A DNA stretch of 64,000 nucleotides from Siphonobacter sp. BAB-5405 (GTDB taxonomy: Bacteria; Bacteroidota; Bacteroidia; Cytophagales; Spirosomataceae), in the NCBI RefSeq assembly GCF_002872335.1, contig NZ_NJAG01000014.1, forward strand, positions 52,414-116,413, read 5' to 3'. Numbering within the stretch: the stretch's first letter is position 1; every line of letters begins with the position of its first letter. The translations under genes were made by a program, and so were the position numbers. Positions 1 through 7,833 of the stretch are shown here, in pieces. The notes beneath the pieces are model-generated. The model worked only from the letters and a program-made list of their open reading frames with translations. It was not told where the DNA came from and searched no databases.

Positions 1-960
1 AAAGTTACCGACGAGGAATCTGCTACTCCCAGTCGCGAATCCTATGCTTCGCAAGCTTCCCGGTCTTCGGTCCCTAAACGAAATATCAGTAGCTGGGAAA
101 AGTTGTTCGAGGGACTGGAAGGTCCGGCCCAGGAGGAGCGTCACAGTATCTTTGCCATTCCTCCCGATATTATTCCCAGCGTAAAGCCTTTCACGCCACC
201 CATGCCTGAAGTCGGTCCGGAAGAAGAATCGATTTCGGTTGGGGCCAGTATTACCTTTCAAAGTAAGGCCAACCGGTTGCCGATGGAGGAGTCACCTACG
301 GAACCTATTGGAGAAATTCCGCAAGAGCCTGCCCACGAGCAAACGTTCAGTTCGAAAGCGACCCCCCGCCCAGCGGCTAAAGCTCCCTTACTGGATTATG
401 AACGGATGCTGTTTCAGGTGCATAATCGCTATGTACTCTCGCAGGTGAAATCGGGGCTTATGGTGATTGATCAAAAGGCGGCTTACGAACGCATTCTTTA
501 CGATAAATACCGGGGTTCCCTGGAAAAGCGTAATGCCGCTTCCCAGCAATTATTATTTCCGAAAACGGTTTCCCTGAACCCGATTGATTTTCAGTTGGTG
601 ATCGAAATTCAACAGGAAATACGGGCTTTAGGCTTCGATTTCGCTGAAATTGGAAAAGATGCGTTCATCCTGTACGGTATACCCGCCGAAGTGATGGACG
701 AAAATGAAGAGGATTTGTTCGAAGGCTTACTGGCTCAGTTTCGGCAACATTACGCCGAGCTAAAACTGGATCGGCCTGAGGCTTTGGCCCGTTCGTTTGC
801 CAAGCGTTCGGCGGCTCGCTACCTGACGCGTTTATCTGCGGAGGAAATGAGTGCCCTGGTCGATCAGTTATTTGCTTCAAGTAACCCTTCGTACACACCC
901 GGAGGCGATCCGACCTTCACTATTCTGGGACTCGAAAAACTTGCGGGTTTATTACGGTAA
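1..960 (+). CDS. mutL: DNA mismatch repair protein MutL, C-terminal part (5' end outside window)
   Basis: The frame is open from base 1 to the stop at 958-960, so only the last 319 residues are present. They comprise a polar Pro/Glu/Ser-rich linker followed by the MutL dimerisation domain. That domain starts near base 394 with the pattern LDYERMLFQVHNRYVLSQVK and ends with ILGLEKLAGLLR. MutL couples MutS mismatch recognition to strand incision and repair. The nuclease motif DQHA(x)2E(x)4E appears here as DQKAAYERILYD (bases 469-504): the metal-site His is Lys and the last Glu is Asp. The usual ACR and C(P)NGRP motifs are replaced by AKRSAAR and NPSYTPGG. Whether this MutL cuts DNA is therefore uncertain. 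A terminator follows directly. Confidence 0.9.
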   Translation, partial: KVTDEESATPSRESYASQASRSSVPKRNISSWEKLFEGLEGPAQEERHSIFAIPPDIIPSVKPFTPPMPEVGPEEESISVGASITFQSKANRLPMEESPTEPIGEIPQEPAHEQTFSSKATPRPAAKAPLLDYERMLFQVHNRYVLSQVKSGLMVIDQKAAYERILYDKYRGSLEKRNAASQQLLFPKTVSLNPIDFQLVIEIQQEIRALGFDFAEIGKDAFILYGIPAEVMDENEEDLFEGLLAQFRQHYAELKLDRPEALARSFAKRSAARYLTRLSAEEMSALVDQLFASSNPSYTPGGDPTFTILGLEKLAGLLR

Positions 961-986
961 TCATACATTGGTACCAGTCATTCGTA

Positions 987-1018
987 GCTCAGGTCTGTTG
1001 ATGGCCTGAGCTTTTTTT
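987..1018 (+). terminator. Rho-independent terminator of mutL
   Basis: Arms GCTCAGGTC (987-995) and GGCCTGAGC (1003-1011) pair over a 7-nt loop and are followed by seven T residues. Confidence 0.85.
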
Positions 1019-1048
1019 ATAATCAGCAACAAAAGTTTATACCGTTTA

Positions 1049-1063
1049 TGCAACAATGTTGCA
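1049..1063. promoter_or_regulatory. 7-1-7 inverted repeat, Fur/Zur-family-like operator
   Basis: TGCAACA-A-TGTTGCA is a perfect palindrome of two 7-bp arms around one base. This is the geometry of Fur-family boxes (Fur TGATAAT-n-ATTATCA, Zur and PerR variants). It lies 8 bp upstream of the -7 element at 1072-1079, inside the promoter spacer, so a bound protein should block transcription of the lipoprotein gene at 1142. The palindrome and its position are seen; the regulator is inferred. Confidence 0.5.
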
Positions 1064-1071
1064 AAGTATGT

Positions 1072-1079
1072 TACTTTTG
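1072..1079 (+). promoter_or_regulatory. Promoter -7 element for the lipoprotein gene
   Basis: TACTTTTG matches the Bacteroidota -7 consensus TAnnTTTG and lies 62 bp before the ATG at 1142. No TTG is seen at the usual 17-23 nt spacing upstream. Confidence 0.55.
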
Positions 1080-1141
1080 TGAAGAATTTGTTCCACGTTT
1101 AACGAAAGGAAAGTATTTCCATTCGCAAACTTCAACGTTTT

Positions 1142-1678
1142 ATGCAAAAGAAATTCTGGCTGTATGTGCCGCTCCTTGCTCTAGTTGCTCTCTCCTCCTG
1201 TAAGAAAGAAAATGATCCGGAACCGGACGAGAATGAATTAATCACAACAGTGCAATTAACGCTGACGGCTAATGGTAGCTCAAAAGTGTATACCTGGAAA
1301 GATGTCGATGGAGAAGGCGGACAAGCTCCGGTAATTGATTCCATCGTGCTGGCTAAAAATCAGGCGTATACGTATTCAGTTCGCTTTCTGGACGAATCCA
1401 AATCGCCCGTGGAGGATGTAACAGAAGAAATTCGGGAAGAAAGTGACGAGCACCTGGTCGTGATGACGCCTAGTCCGACTGGCTCGCTAACCGTTACTAC
1501 TACGGATAAAGATCGCAATAACCGACCCATTGGTTTAGTCGGAGAGATTAAAACTTCGGCTACGGCAGTGAAGGGCAAATTGAAAGTACAGCTTCGGCAT
1601 CAGCCTGGCGTGAAGGATGGCTCTCCCATTCCCGGCGATGACGACGCGAATGTCGATTTTGATGTGGAAATCAAATAA
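1142..1678 (+). CDS. Lipoprotein of the 'type 1 periplasmic binding fold' family
   Basis: The protein has 178 residues. A signal peptide (residues 1-19) ends in the lipobox LSSC (Cys20), so it is predicted to be lipidated and envelope-attached. The mature part has an acidic start (KKENDPEPDENE), the stretch DVDGEGGQAPVIDSI, and the segment VTEEIREESDEH. This pattern resembles a Bacteroidota family annotated as type 1 periplasmic-binding-fold lipoproteins, often encoded beside TonB-dependent receptors. No receptor gene is adjacent here. The Fur/Zur-like palindrome over its promoter makes a role in metal acquisition plausible, but that is inference. The gene is monocistronic, with terminators on both sides. 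Confidence 0.75.
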   Translation: MQKKFWLYVPLLALVALSSCKKENDPEPDENELITTVQLTLTANGSSKVYTWKDVDGEGGQAPVIDSIVLAKNQAYTYSVRFLDESKSPVEDVTEEIREESDEHLVVMTPSPTGSLTVTTTDKDRNNRPIGLVGEIKTSATAVKGKLKVQLRHQPGVKDGSPIPGDDDANVDFDVEIK

Positions 1679-1736
1679 AACGTTTCGGTACGGCTGATCG
1701 TTTTGTACGATGGTCTTCCGAAAACGTTTGCTCGGA

Positions 1737-1768
1737 AACAGCGGCTTCTTTGGAGTCGCTGTTTTTTT
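1737..1768 (+). terminator. Rho-independent terminator of the lipoprotein gene
   Basis: Arms AACAGCGGCTTC and GGAGTCGCTGTT (two G-T pairs allowed) are followed by a run of T residues. Confidence 0.8.
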
Positions 1769-1801
1769 GTTTTCCGTAAAAATGATTCGTGCGAAGTCGC
1801 G

Positions 1802-1809
1802 TACCTTTG
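1802..1809 (+). promoter_or_regulatory. Promoter -7 element for menG-porT
   Basis: TACCTTTG followed by C is an exact match to TAnnTTTG, 80 bp before the GTG start of menG. No -33 TTG is seen at the expected distance. Confidence 0.55.
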
Positions 1810-1888
1810 CCGAACTTTCCCGGGCAAACCAGCGTATAACAGTATACAGCAAGCCTGTGATTTTCAGGTCATTTAAATTCTAGCAGAC

Positions 1889-2611
1889 GTGGTCGTACCT
1901 TATAAAGAAGAGCAGGACAGCAGCAAAAAGGAGCAGGTTGCAAAAATGTTCGATAACATTTCGCACCGATATGACTTCCTGAATCACTTTCTGAGCCTGG
2001 GGATTGACATTCTCTGGCGGAAAAAAGCCATTCGTTTACTCAAGCCCGAAAAGCCCCAGACCATTCTTGATATTGCTACGGGTACGGGCGATTTTGCTTT
2101 GGAAGCTCTTGCTCTGAAGCCGAAGAAAATCGTAGGCGTAGATATTTCAGCGGGTATGCTGGCTCACGGTCGGGAGAAAATCAAAAAGCTGGGTCATGAC
2201 GACATCATCGAATTACAACTGGGGGATTCAGAAAAGCTGCCCTTCCCGGACAATTCTTTTGATGCAGTGATCGTTTCTTTCGGCGTACGGAATTTCGAGA
2301 ATCTGGGTAAAGGTCTGGCCGACATGAACCGGGTCCTGAAGCCGGGCGGAACCTGTGTTGTACTAGAGTTTTCCAAGCCGAAAGGTTTTCTTTTCAAGCA
2401 TCTGTACAACTTTTATTTTAAGTACATTACGCCAACGATTGGAGAGTTCTTTTCAAAAGATCGGGCAGCGTATAGTTATTTGCCCGAATCCGTTCAGGCA
2501 TTTCCGGATGGTAAGGATTTTCTGGCGATATACGAACAATCTGGTTTTCGCCAAACCCGGGCTATCTCTTTGACCTTTGGTATCAGTTCTATTTATATAG
2601 GAAAGAAATAA
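1889..2611 (+). CDS. menG: Demethylmenaquinone methyltransferase
   Basis: A class I SAM-dependent methyltransferase of the UbiE/MenG family, 240 residues (usual length). It performs the last C-methylation in menaquinone synthesis. Visible hallmarks are the family signature YDFLNHFLSLGID (28-40), SAM motif I DIATGTGDFA (61-70), the acidic GVDISAGM, and RVLKPGG of the second UbiE signature. The start codon is GTG. porT begins 6 bp after the stop, so the two genes form an operon. Bacteroidota use menaquinone as their main quinone, hence menG rather than ubiE. Confidence 0.93.
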   Translation: MVVPYKEEQDSSKKEQVAKMFDNISHRYDFLNHFLSLGIDILWRKKAIRLLKPEKPQTILDIATGTGDFALEALALKPKKIVGVDISAGMLAHGREKIKKLGHDDIIELQLGDSEKLPFPDNSFDAVIVSFGVRNFENLGKGLADMNRVLKPGGTCVVLEFSKPKGFLFKHLYNFYFKYITPTIGEFFSKDRAAYSYLPESVQAFPDGKDFLAIYEQSGFRQTRAISLTFGISSIYIGKK

Positions 2612-2617
2612 TCATTT

Positions 2618-3397
2618 ATGGCGATTGCGTTTCGAGCTATTAAAGTACAGACTTCCGCGGATCGTATTTCCGGCTCTTCTTCTTTTCAACGCTCAACGCT
2701 TACGGGCCTGATTTTTATTTTTATGGTGTTGGGTATACCCGCCGTAAAAGCTCAGAATACGATTTATCAGCGAAAACACCTGGAGTTTTACGATGATAAA
2801 ACGGTTCATTACGGGTTTTTCTTTGGCCTACCCAATACGCGTTTTCAGGTCAAACACTCTGACCAATACAATACGCAGGATTCGGTCCGTTCGATGCATT
2901 CACCGAATTCCATGGGTTTCCGGATGGGTTTTTTGATGAACGTGTACCTGAGTCCACGGCTGGATTTCCGATTTTCACCGCTAACGCTTTCGATTTACAG
3001 TCGTCCCGTAGATTTAACGTACACCAACGGTACTGAACAACGATTGACTCGCGAGTCGACCTGGGTAGAATTTCCCTTCATGCTCAAGTATAAATCCGAG
3101 CGGCGGGGTAATACGCGGATGTACGCCGTGGCTGGTTTCCGGGCCGGACTAGAAGCGAACGTACGGAGAAAACAGAACATTAACCGGGGCGTAGGACAGC
3201 TGGCGACCCGCTCGGCCGATTTTAGTGTGGAATACGGGGTCGGTCTTGAACGGTTTTTCGAGTACTTCAAGTTTACCCCAGAGTTGCACTTTTCGCACGG
3301 AATCGCAAATATGATCCAACCTAATAACTCGGTAGCGAACCGGGGAATCAGTCGATTGACTTCACACACGGTAACCATTTATCTGATGTTTGAATAA
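2618..3397 (+). CDS. porT: Type IX secretion / gliding protein PorT
   Basis: A 259-residue outer-membrane beta-barrel protein. An unusually long hydrophilic N-terminus precedes the hydrophobic signal segment LTGLIFIFMVLGIPAVKAQ (residues 28-46). The mature part has alternating barrel strands and ends in TVTIYLMFE. PorT is required for the type IX secretion system, which exports proteins bearing C-terminal sorting domains and gliding adhesins. Position directly behind menG/ubiE is the recurring Bacteroidota arrangement and supports the call over a generic PorT-family barrel. An ATG further in would leave too short a signal peptide, so the 2618 start is kept. Confidence 0.85.
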   Translation: MAIAFRAIKVQTSADRISGSSSFQRSTLTGLIFIFMVLGIPAVKAQNTIYQRKHLEFYDDKTVHYGFFFGLPNTRFQVKHSDQYNTQDSVRSMHSPNSMGFRMGFLMNVYLSPRLDFRFSPLTLSIYSRPVDLTYTNGTEQRLTRESTWVEFPFMLKYKSERRGNTRMYAVAGFRAGLEANVRRKQNINRGVGQLATRSADFSVEYGVGLERFFEYFKFTPELHFSHGIANMIQPNNSVANRGISRLTSHTVTIYLMFE

Positions 3398-3427
3398 AAG
3401 GAACTGTCTATCTATTGTCTATACAGT

Positions 3428-3463
3428 AAAAAGCCCGGCAGACTTCTATCTGCCGGGCTTTTT
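3428..3463. terminator. Bidirectional terminator between porT and ftsZ
   Basis: Perfect hairpin with arms AAAAAGCCCGGCAGA and TCTGCCGGGCTTTTT around a 6-nt loop. It has A/T runs on both sides and lies between convergent genes. Confidence 0.92.
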
Positions 3464-3477
3464 ATGGTATAGCAAGT

Positions 3478-4995
3478 TTAGTCGTTCAGATTGTAATGAT
3501 TGACTTTTTCGCCATTCAGAATGACCATTAAATCAGCTAAAGGAATATTCTGACGAATATACGCGGGCGTTTCCAGATCCGCTTCCCAACCCTGATCGGG
3601 GTGGTTGAGCTTATGGACAAACTCCTGAATCATTCGGGCATTGGACGAACTGAGATCTTCTTCCCGCCAGATTTCCTGCTCAATGTGTTTAACCTTATCT
3701 TCCTCATTCAGCGTAGGAGCAGGAGCCGTAAACGAAGGAGCCATGATCGGCGTTTCTACCACTGCTTCCGGTATTACGGACGAAACTTCGGGCGTAAATG
3801 AAGTTTCCGGTGTAAATGAAGCCGAAGGCTCTGGGGTATCGCGACGATATTCGTTGAATCCGTAATTAGCTACTGGCGAAGGGGCCGCTTCAACCACGGG
3901 AACGGGAGGGGCTACTACGGGAGCCGCAACCGGCTGGTTCTGATACGAGGGCAACTTCGGAGCCTGACTTACGGGCTCATCCATCGGACGTTGATATACG
4001 GAGTTACCGGGCAGATCAAAACCTGCGGCAATAATCGTAAATCGCATGGCTTTGCCCAGGCTATCGTCTGGGATGGGGCTAATTTTGAGTAAGCGAGCCT
4101 TGCCACCGATCCGGTCTTCGATGAACTTGGTGATGGCTTTCTGTTCCATCATTCGCATCGGGCAATCCTTGCTGTACGAGATGGTAATCAGGATACGCTT
4201 GGCACCTTTAATATCACGATTATCGAGCAAGGGTGAGCTCAAAGCTTCTTCAACGCAGGTGACGGCACGATCATCGCCTTCAGCCGTGTACAAGCCAATT
4301 ACGGCCTGTCCAGCACCTTTCAGGATGGTCTTGACGTCATTCATATCGGAGTTGATCTTACCGGACTTGGTAACGATCTCGGAAATACAGCGGGCGGCAT
4401 TGGCCAGGACATCGTCGGCTTTGGCGTAAGCCTCGTCGACGGTCATGTCCGGATAAAGCTCCAGCAGTTTTTCGTTTAGAATAACGACAACCGTATCGCA
4501 GTATTTCTGTAATTCCCGGATCCCTTCGCGGGCCTGTGCAATTTTATCTTCGCCTTCGTCATCAAAAGGAGCCGTGACAATTGCTACGGTCAGAATGTTC
4601 AGGTCATTGGCAATACGGGCGATAACTGGAGCCGCACCCGTACCCGTTCCTCCGCCCATACCGGCCGTGATGAACAGCATTTCCGTATTGTCTTCAAGGA
4701 CTTTCCGGATTTCTGCTTCACTTTCTTCGGCAGCAGCCCGACCCTGAGCCGCGTCCATTCCTGCTCCAATCCCTTTCTGGTTGACGGTCTGGTTGCCTAA
4801 CTGAATCTTGTAATCAATGGGGCTTTCGTCAAGGGACTGGCGATCCGTGTTACAAACGATGAAGTCTACGTCCTCAATGGTTTGGTTAAACATGTGACGG
4901 ACGGCATTACAACCTCCACCGCCTACACCGAATACTTTAATGTACGAGCGGAAGTGCTTGACGGAGCTAAAGGAATAATTATGATCAAGAAGCAT
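3478..4995 (-). CDS. ftsZ: Cell division GTPase FtsZ
   Basis: A tubulin homologue forming the cytokinetic Z ring. From the ATG at 4995 it has 505 residues. A GTG at 5034 would add 13 residues, and I prefer the ATG because it gives a normal N-terminus before KVFGVGGGGCNAVRHM. The GTP-binding signature GGGTGTG and the T7-loop NSDMNDV with its catalytic Asp are present. The globular part is followed by a Pro/Ala/Val-rich linker of over 100 residues. The conserved C-terminal peptide DLETPAYIRQ binds FtsA and is followed by 23 further residues, which is atypical. It is the last gene of the ftsW-ftsZ run, and a hairpin lies between ftsA and ftsZ. Confidence 0.96.
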   Translation of the reverse strand: MLLDHNYSFSSVKHFRSYIKVFGVGGGGCNAVRHMFNQTIEDVDFIVCNTDRQSLDESPIDYKIQLGNQTVNQKGIGAGMDAAQGRAAAEESEAEIRKVLEDNTEMLFITAGMGGGTGTGAAPVIARIANDLNILTVAIVTAPFDDEGEDKIAQAREGIRELQKYCDTVVVILNEKLLELYPDMTVDEAYAKADDVLANAARCISEIVTKSGKINSDMNDVKTILKGAGQAVIGLYTAEGDDRAVTCVEEALSSPLLDNRDIKGAKRILITISYSKDCPMRMMEQKAITKFIEDRIGGKARLLKISPIPDDSLGKAMRFTIIAAGFDLPGNSVYQRPMDEPVSQAPKLPSYQNQPVAAPVVAPPVPVVEAAPSPVANYGFNEYRRDTPEPSASFTPETSFTPEVSSVIPEAVVETPIMAPSFTAPAPTLNEEDKVKHIEQEIWREEDLSSSNARMIQEFVHKLNHPDQGWEADLETPAYIRQNIPLADLMVILNGEKVNHYNLND

Positions 4996-5097
4996 ACTAT
5001 TGAGGTTGGTTACATAAAGGCTTGTTGCCTTCACGCAATGAGTTTAGTCCGGAGGTAAAACTAAAAAGACAAGTTAGTCAATTCGGGGGATAAACAG

Positions 5098-5126
5098 AAA
5101 ATCAAACGGCCGAGACCGTTTGATTT
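5098..5126 (-). terminator. Hairpin between ftsA and ftsZ (weak terminator or attenuator)
   Basis: Inverted repeat AAATCAAACGG / CCGTTTGATTT begins 3 bp after the ftsA stop on the minus strand. It is followed by a broken T-rich stretch, so it may reduce read-through or protect the mRNA end rather than stop transcription fully. Confidence 0.5.
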
Positions 5127-5129
5127 CCA

Positions 5130-6686
5130 TTATACAGTTTTGGGTTCCCAACCGTCGGGACGTTGACCATTTCGTGATTCAAATTCATCTCGGAAGATGG
5201 CTTTGTACCAGGAGTTTAAATCCATGCGTAATCGCCACCATTTCCATTCCTGCTCAGGCTCAGTCTGTGGTTCAGGTTCTTTGGTTGGCTCTTTCGTTTC
5301 CGGATTCCGGGGAGGTTCGGGTGGTCGGGGGGTATGGCCGTTGTTGCCATTGGTATAGCTACCATTACTACCGTTCGATCCATTGCTCGGCATCGGACTG
5401 TGATGTTGACTGGTCGTATACGTATGCGGACGCGTGGGTACGGGTGCCTGAATAGGCGAAGGTACCGATACGAGCGATTCGTACAGCTCATCGCGGGGAT
5501 CGAGTGAACGGAAGCCTAAACGGACCAGGCCCAACGCCGTTGCGTACGAAAGGTTGTTCGTCGTTTCCGGTTTCTGTTTATTGAAACCCTGATTCGGACG
5601 ACCTACCTGCACGTGCATGCCCGTTACGGATCGGAATACCTCCTGAATGCTATCCAGGCGAGCTCCACCACCCGTCAGTACAATACCCGTCTTGATTTTC
5701 CGCTCATACCCGGCGTGGCGTACCACAGCTGCTACGAACGTAGCAATATCTTTCACACGAGCCTCAATAATAACGGCTACGTTTTTCAGTGATACATTTT
5801 TCGGGGGTAGACTTTCCAGTACGTTCGGTACGGCTACTACTTCATTCAGGCGAACTTCCTTGTGCGTAGCCGTACCAAAACGGAGTTTCAGGTCTTCAGC
5901 TACGTTTTCGGATACGTCACAACCAATTTCAATGTCCTTGGTGATGGCTTTTCCGCCCACGGGGAATGAAGCTACGTAGCGTACCAGCTCACCCTGTACG
6001 ATTACCACATCCGTTTTTCCTGCTCCAATATCAACCAGTATGGCTCCGTGCTCTTTTTCTTCGTCACTTAGTACGGCCATTGTTGAAGCTAATGAAGCCA
6101 AATACACATGCTTGGGTGGAATGTTACTAAGACCAGCCCAATCCAAGCTTTTCAGAAGAGTACTTAAAGGCTTCAAAGGCATGGTTATTACCTGAAACTT
6201 CCCCCGTAGGTGAGTTCCGGTAACGCCCACTATATGATAATGTTCTTCAGAATCTCCGTCAACGCTATACTCCTGAGGTAATACGTGTAATATGGCAGAA
6301 CCGTCAATTTTCGTACGGCCTACGCTACCTAATAAGCGTTGTAAGTCATCGTGACGTACTTCATCACCCTCAGATACGTAATCCCGCGAGATGTCACTAA
6401 TTTTTGGTATACAGGCAACCTGATGACTGGCTACACTGATAAAATACTGATTTGGGGTAACGCCTGCCTGTTCAATGGCTTCTGCCAATGCTTTTTTAAT
6501 GAATTTGCTGACAAAATCAGGGTTGAGAATAGCTCCTTTGGTGACAAGATTTTTAAATTTCTTATCTTTAAATTCAACCCGACTAACGCCACGCACGTCC
6601 AGTTTTTCGTCGTGATCCTGTTGACCGATCACGACGCAGACTTTGGTCGTTCCTACATCAATCCCGCAAACAATCTTTTTCTCCAT
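5130..6686 (-). CDS. ftsA: Cell division protein FtsA
   Basis: An actin-fold ATPase that anchors FtsZ to the membrane and recruits later divisome proteins. It has 518 residues, against about 420 in many bacteria. Visible are the phosphate-1 motif CGIDVGTTKVCVVIGQ (7-22), phosphate-2 LVDIGAGKTDVVIV (217-230) and the adenosine motif VLTGGGARLDSI. From about residue 410 a low-complexity tail follows: a Ser/Asn/Gly stretch, then a Pro/Glu/Lys stretch. It ends in WKWWRLRMDLNSWYKAIF, an aromatic/basic segment that could be the membrane-targeting helix. Upstream neighbours are ftsQ, murC, murG and ftsW. Confidence 0.95.
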   Translation of the reverse strand: MEKKIVCGIDVGTTKVCVVIGQQDHDEKLDVRGVSRVEFKDKKFKNLVTKGAILNPDFVSKFIKKALAEAIEQAGVTPNQYFISVASHQVACIPKISDISRDYVSEGDEVRHDDLQRLLGSVGRTKIDGSAILHVLPQEYSVDGDSEEHYHIVGVTGTHLRGKFQVITMPLKPLSTLLKSLDWAGLSNIPPKHVYLASLASTMAVLSDEEKEHGAILVDIGAGKTDVVIVQGELVRYVASFPVGGKAITKDIEIGCDVSENVAEDLKLRFGTATHKEVRLNEVVAVPNVLESLPPKNVSLKNVAVIIEARVKDIATFVAAVVRHAGYERKIKTGIVLTGGGARLDSIQEVFRSVTGMHVQVGRPNQGFNKQKPETTNNLSYATALGLVRLGFRSLDPRDELYESLVSVPSPIQAPVPTRPHTYTTSQHHSPMPSNGSNGSNGSYTNGNNGHTPRPPEPPRNPETKEPTKEPEPQTEPEQEWKWWRLRMDLNSWYKAIFRDEFESRNGQRPDGWEPKTV

Positions 6687-6940
6687 ACGGCACAGCTTTA
6701 GGGTTGATTGGTGTTATTGCTCATCAATTTAGTCTAGTAATTATGGCGGTTAATTACAGGAATCCTATTGTGGTTTAAAGTAATGAAAAAAATAGGATTT
6801 TGACTAGGATATTTTTTTGTGTTTTTCACTTAAAATTCTCAGTATGACTGCTTTCCGGATAATTTAAGCTCTAGCTCGTTCATGTAAAACTTGAGTATAG
6901 GATGTCTTGTAAGCTGACATTCTTCCTTTTAAAAAAACCT

Positions 6941-7747
6941 TTACGGACGAAGAGCCAGTAAGGTATCCGTTTTCGTGCAAACCAACTGGTTTTTATAACG
7001 AACGCTTACTTTCGAAAAACTTTTCCAACCCCTCAAGGGTAAAATTTCCCGGAAGAATAAGTTTATCTTCTGAAACTTTACATCGCGGGCAATGGCCGGA
7101 CCGTATTCAATAGCCGTATCGCCTACCTGAGGCCAGAGGATAATATTTCCCGCCGCATCTACTTCCATCCATTCGAGCTGAGCCCGCCAGAGCGAGTCCG
7201 TTTGAATCGCCTCAATTAAATGAAATAAAGACGTATCCTGTCGGGCTCTCAGATGATTTTTCCGTTCAAAATACGGGCCCGAAAGCAGCATTACCCGAGC
7301 CGTATACCGCTCCGAAAGCGGCATAAACCGGCCTTCTTCGTTTAAATATCGATCTAACCCGTTATCAGGTAAATCGGTTTGAATAAGCCGGGCAATGGGA
7401 CGATGGGTCTGTACATGTACTTCCAGCCAACCCCGTAAATTCCGGGCAATCTGACAATCTTTTACCAGGGGACTCGACTTCACCCGACTTTCCAGAAAGC
7501 TCAGATCAATCGTTTCAAACGACTTTCCTTCCAGAGGCTTTCTGCCGAATTCCGATAGCAGATTCTTAATGTCCTGTGACGACAACAAAGGCGTTTCCTT
7601 GCTGCCTTCATTGAGCGTAATCGTTACTTTTTCACAGGGCTGGGAAGCGTACCAGTTCTCGGCAAAAGCTACCAAAAGGCCGACTACCAGGACTCCCAGG
7701 ACGACCTTTACCCAGTTTCTTAACCGAAAGATAGAAAACTTCTCCAA
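6941..7747 (-). CDS. ftsQ: Cell division protein FtsQ/DivIB
   Basis: A bitopic inner-membrane protein of 268 residues. It has a short cytoplasmic N-terminus, one transmembrane helix (about 13-29, VKVVLGVLVVGLLVAFA), then a periplasmic POTRA/FtsQ region (ITLNEGSKETPLLSSQDIKN onward). It links the cytoplasmic Z ring to the septal peptidoglycan synthases. Sequence conservation in this family is low, so the call rests on topology, the pattern VHVQTHRPIARL and the position between murC and ftsA. The 254 bp before ftsA are A/T-rich and may hold a second promoter, but no exact TAnnTTTG match is seen. Confidence 0.88.
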   Translation of the reverse strand: MEKFSIFRLRNWVKVVLGVLVVGLLVAFAENWYASQPCEKVTITLNEGSKETPLLSSQDIKNLLSEFGRKPLEGKSFETIDLSFLESRVKSSPLVKDCQIARNLRGWLEVHVQTHRPIARLIQTDLPDNGLDRYLNEEGRFMPLSERYTARVMLLSGPYFERKNHLRARQDTSLFHLIEAIQTDSLWRAQLEWMEVDAAGNIILWPQVGDTAIEYGPAIARDVKFQKINLFFREILPLRGWKSFSKVSVRYKNQLVCTKTDTLLALRP

Positions 7748-7833
7748 GTCCTTAGGGCCTGAGTTTCAAAATTTATTCTATGGTAATTAGGAAAGTCTAT
7801 ACTGATTTTTCCTAATCTATTTCACAAAGAAAA

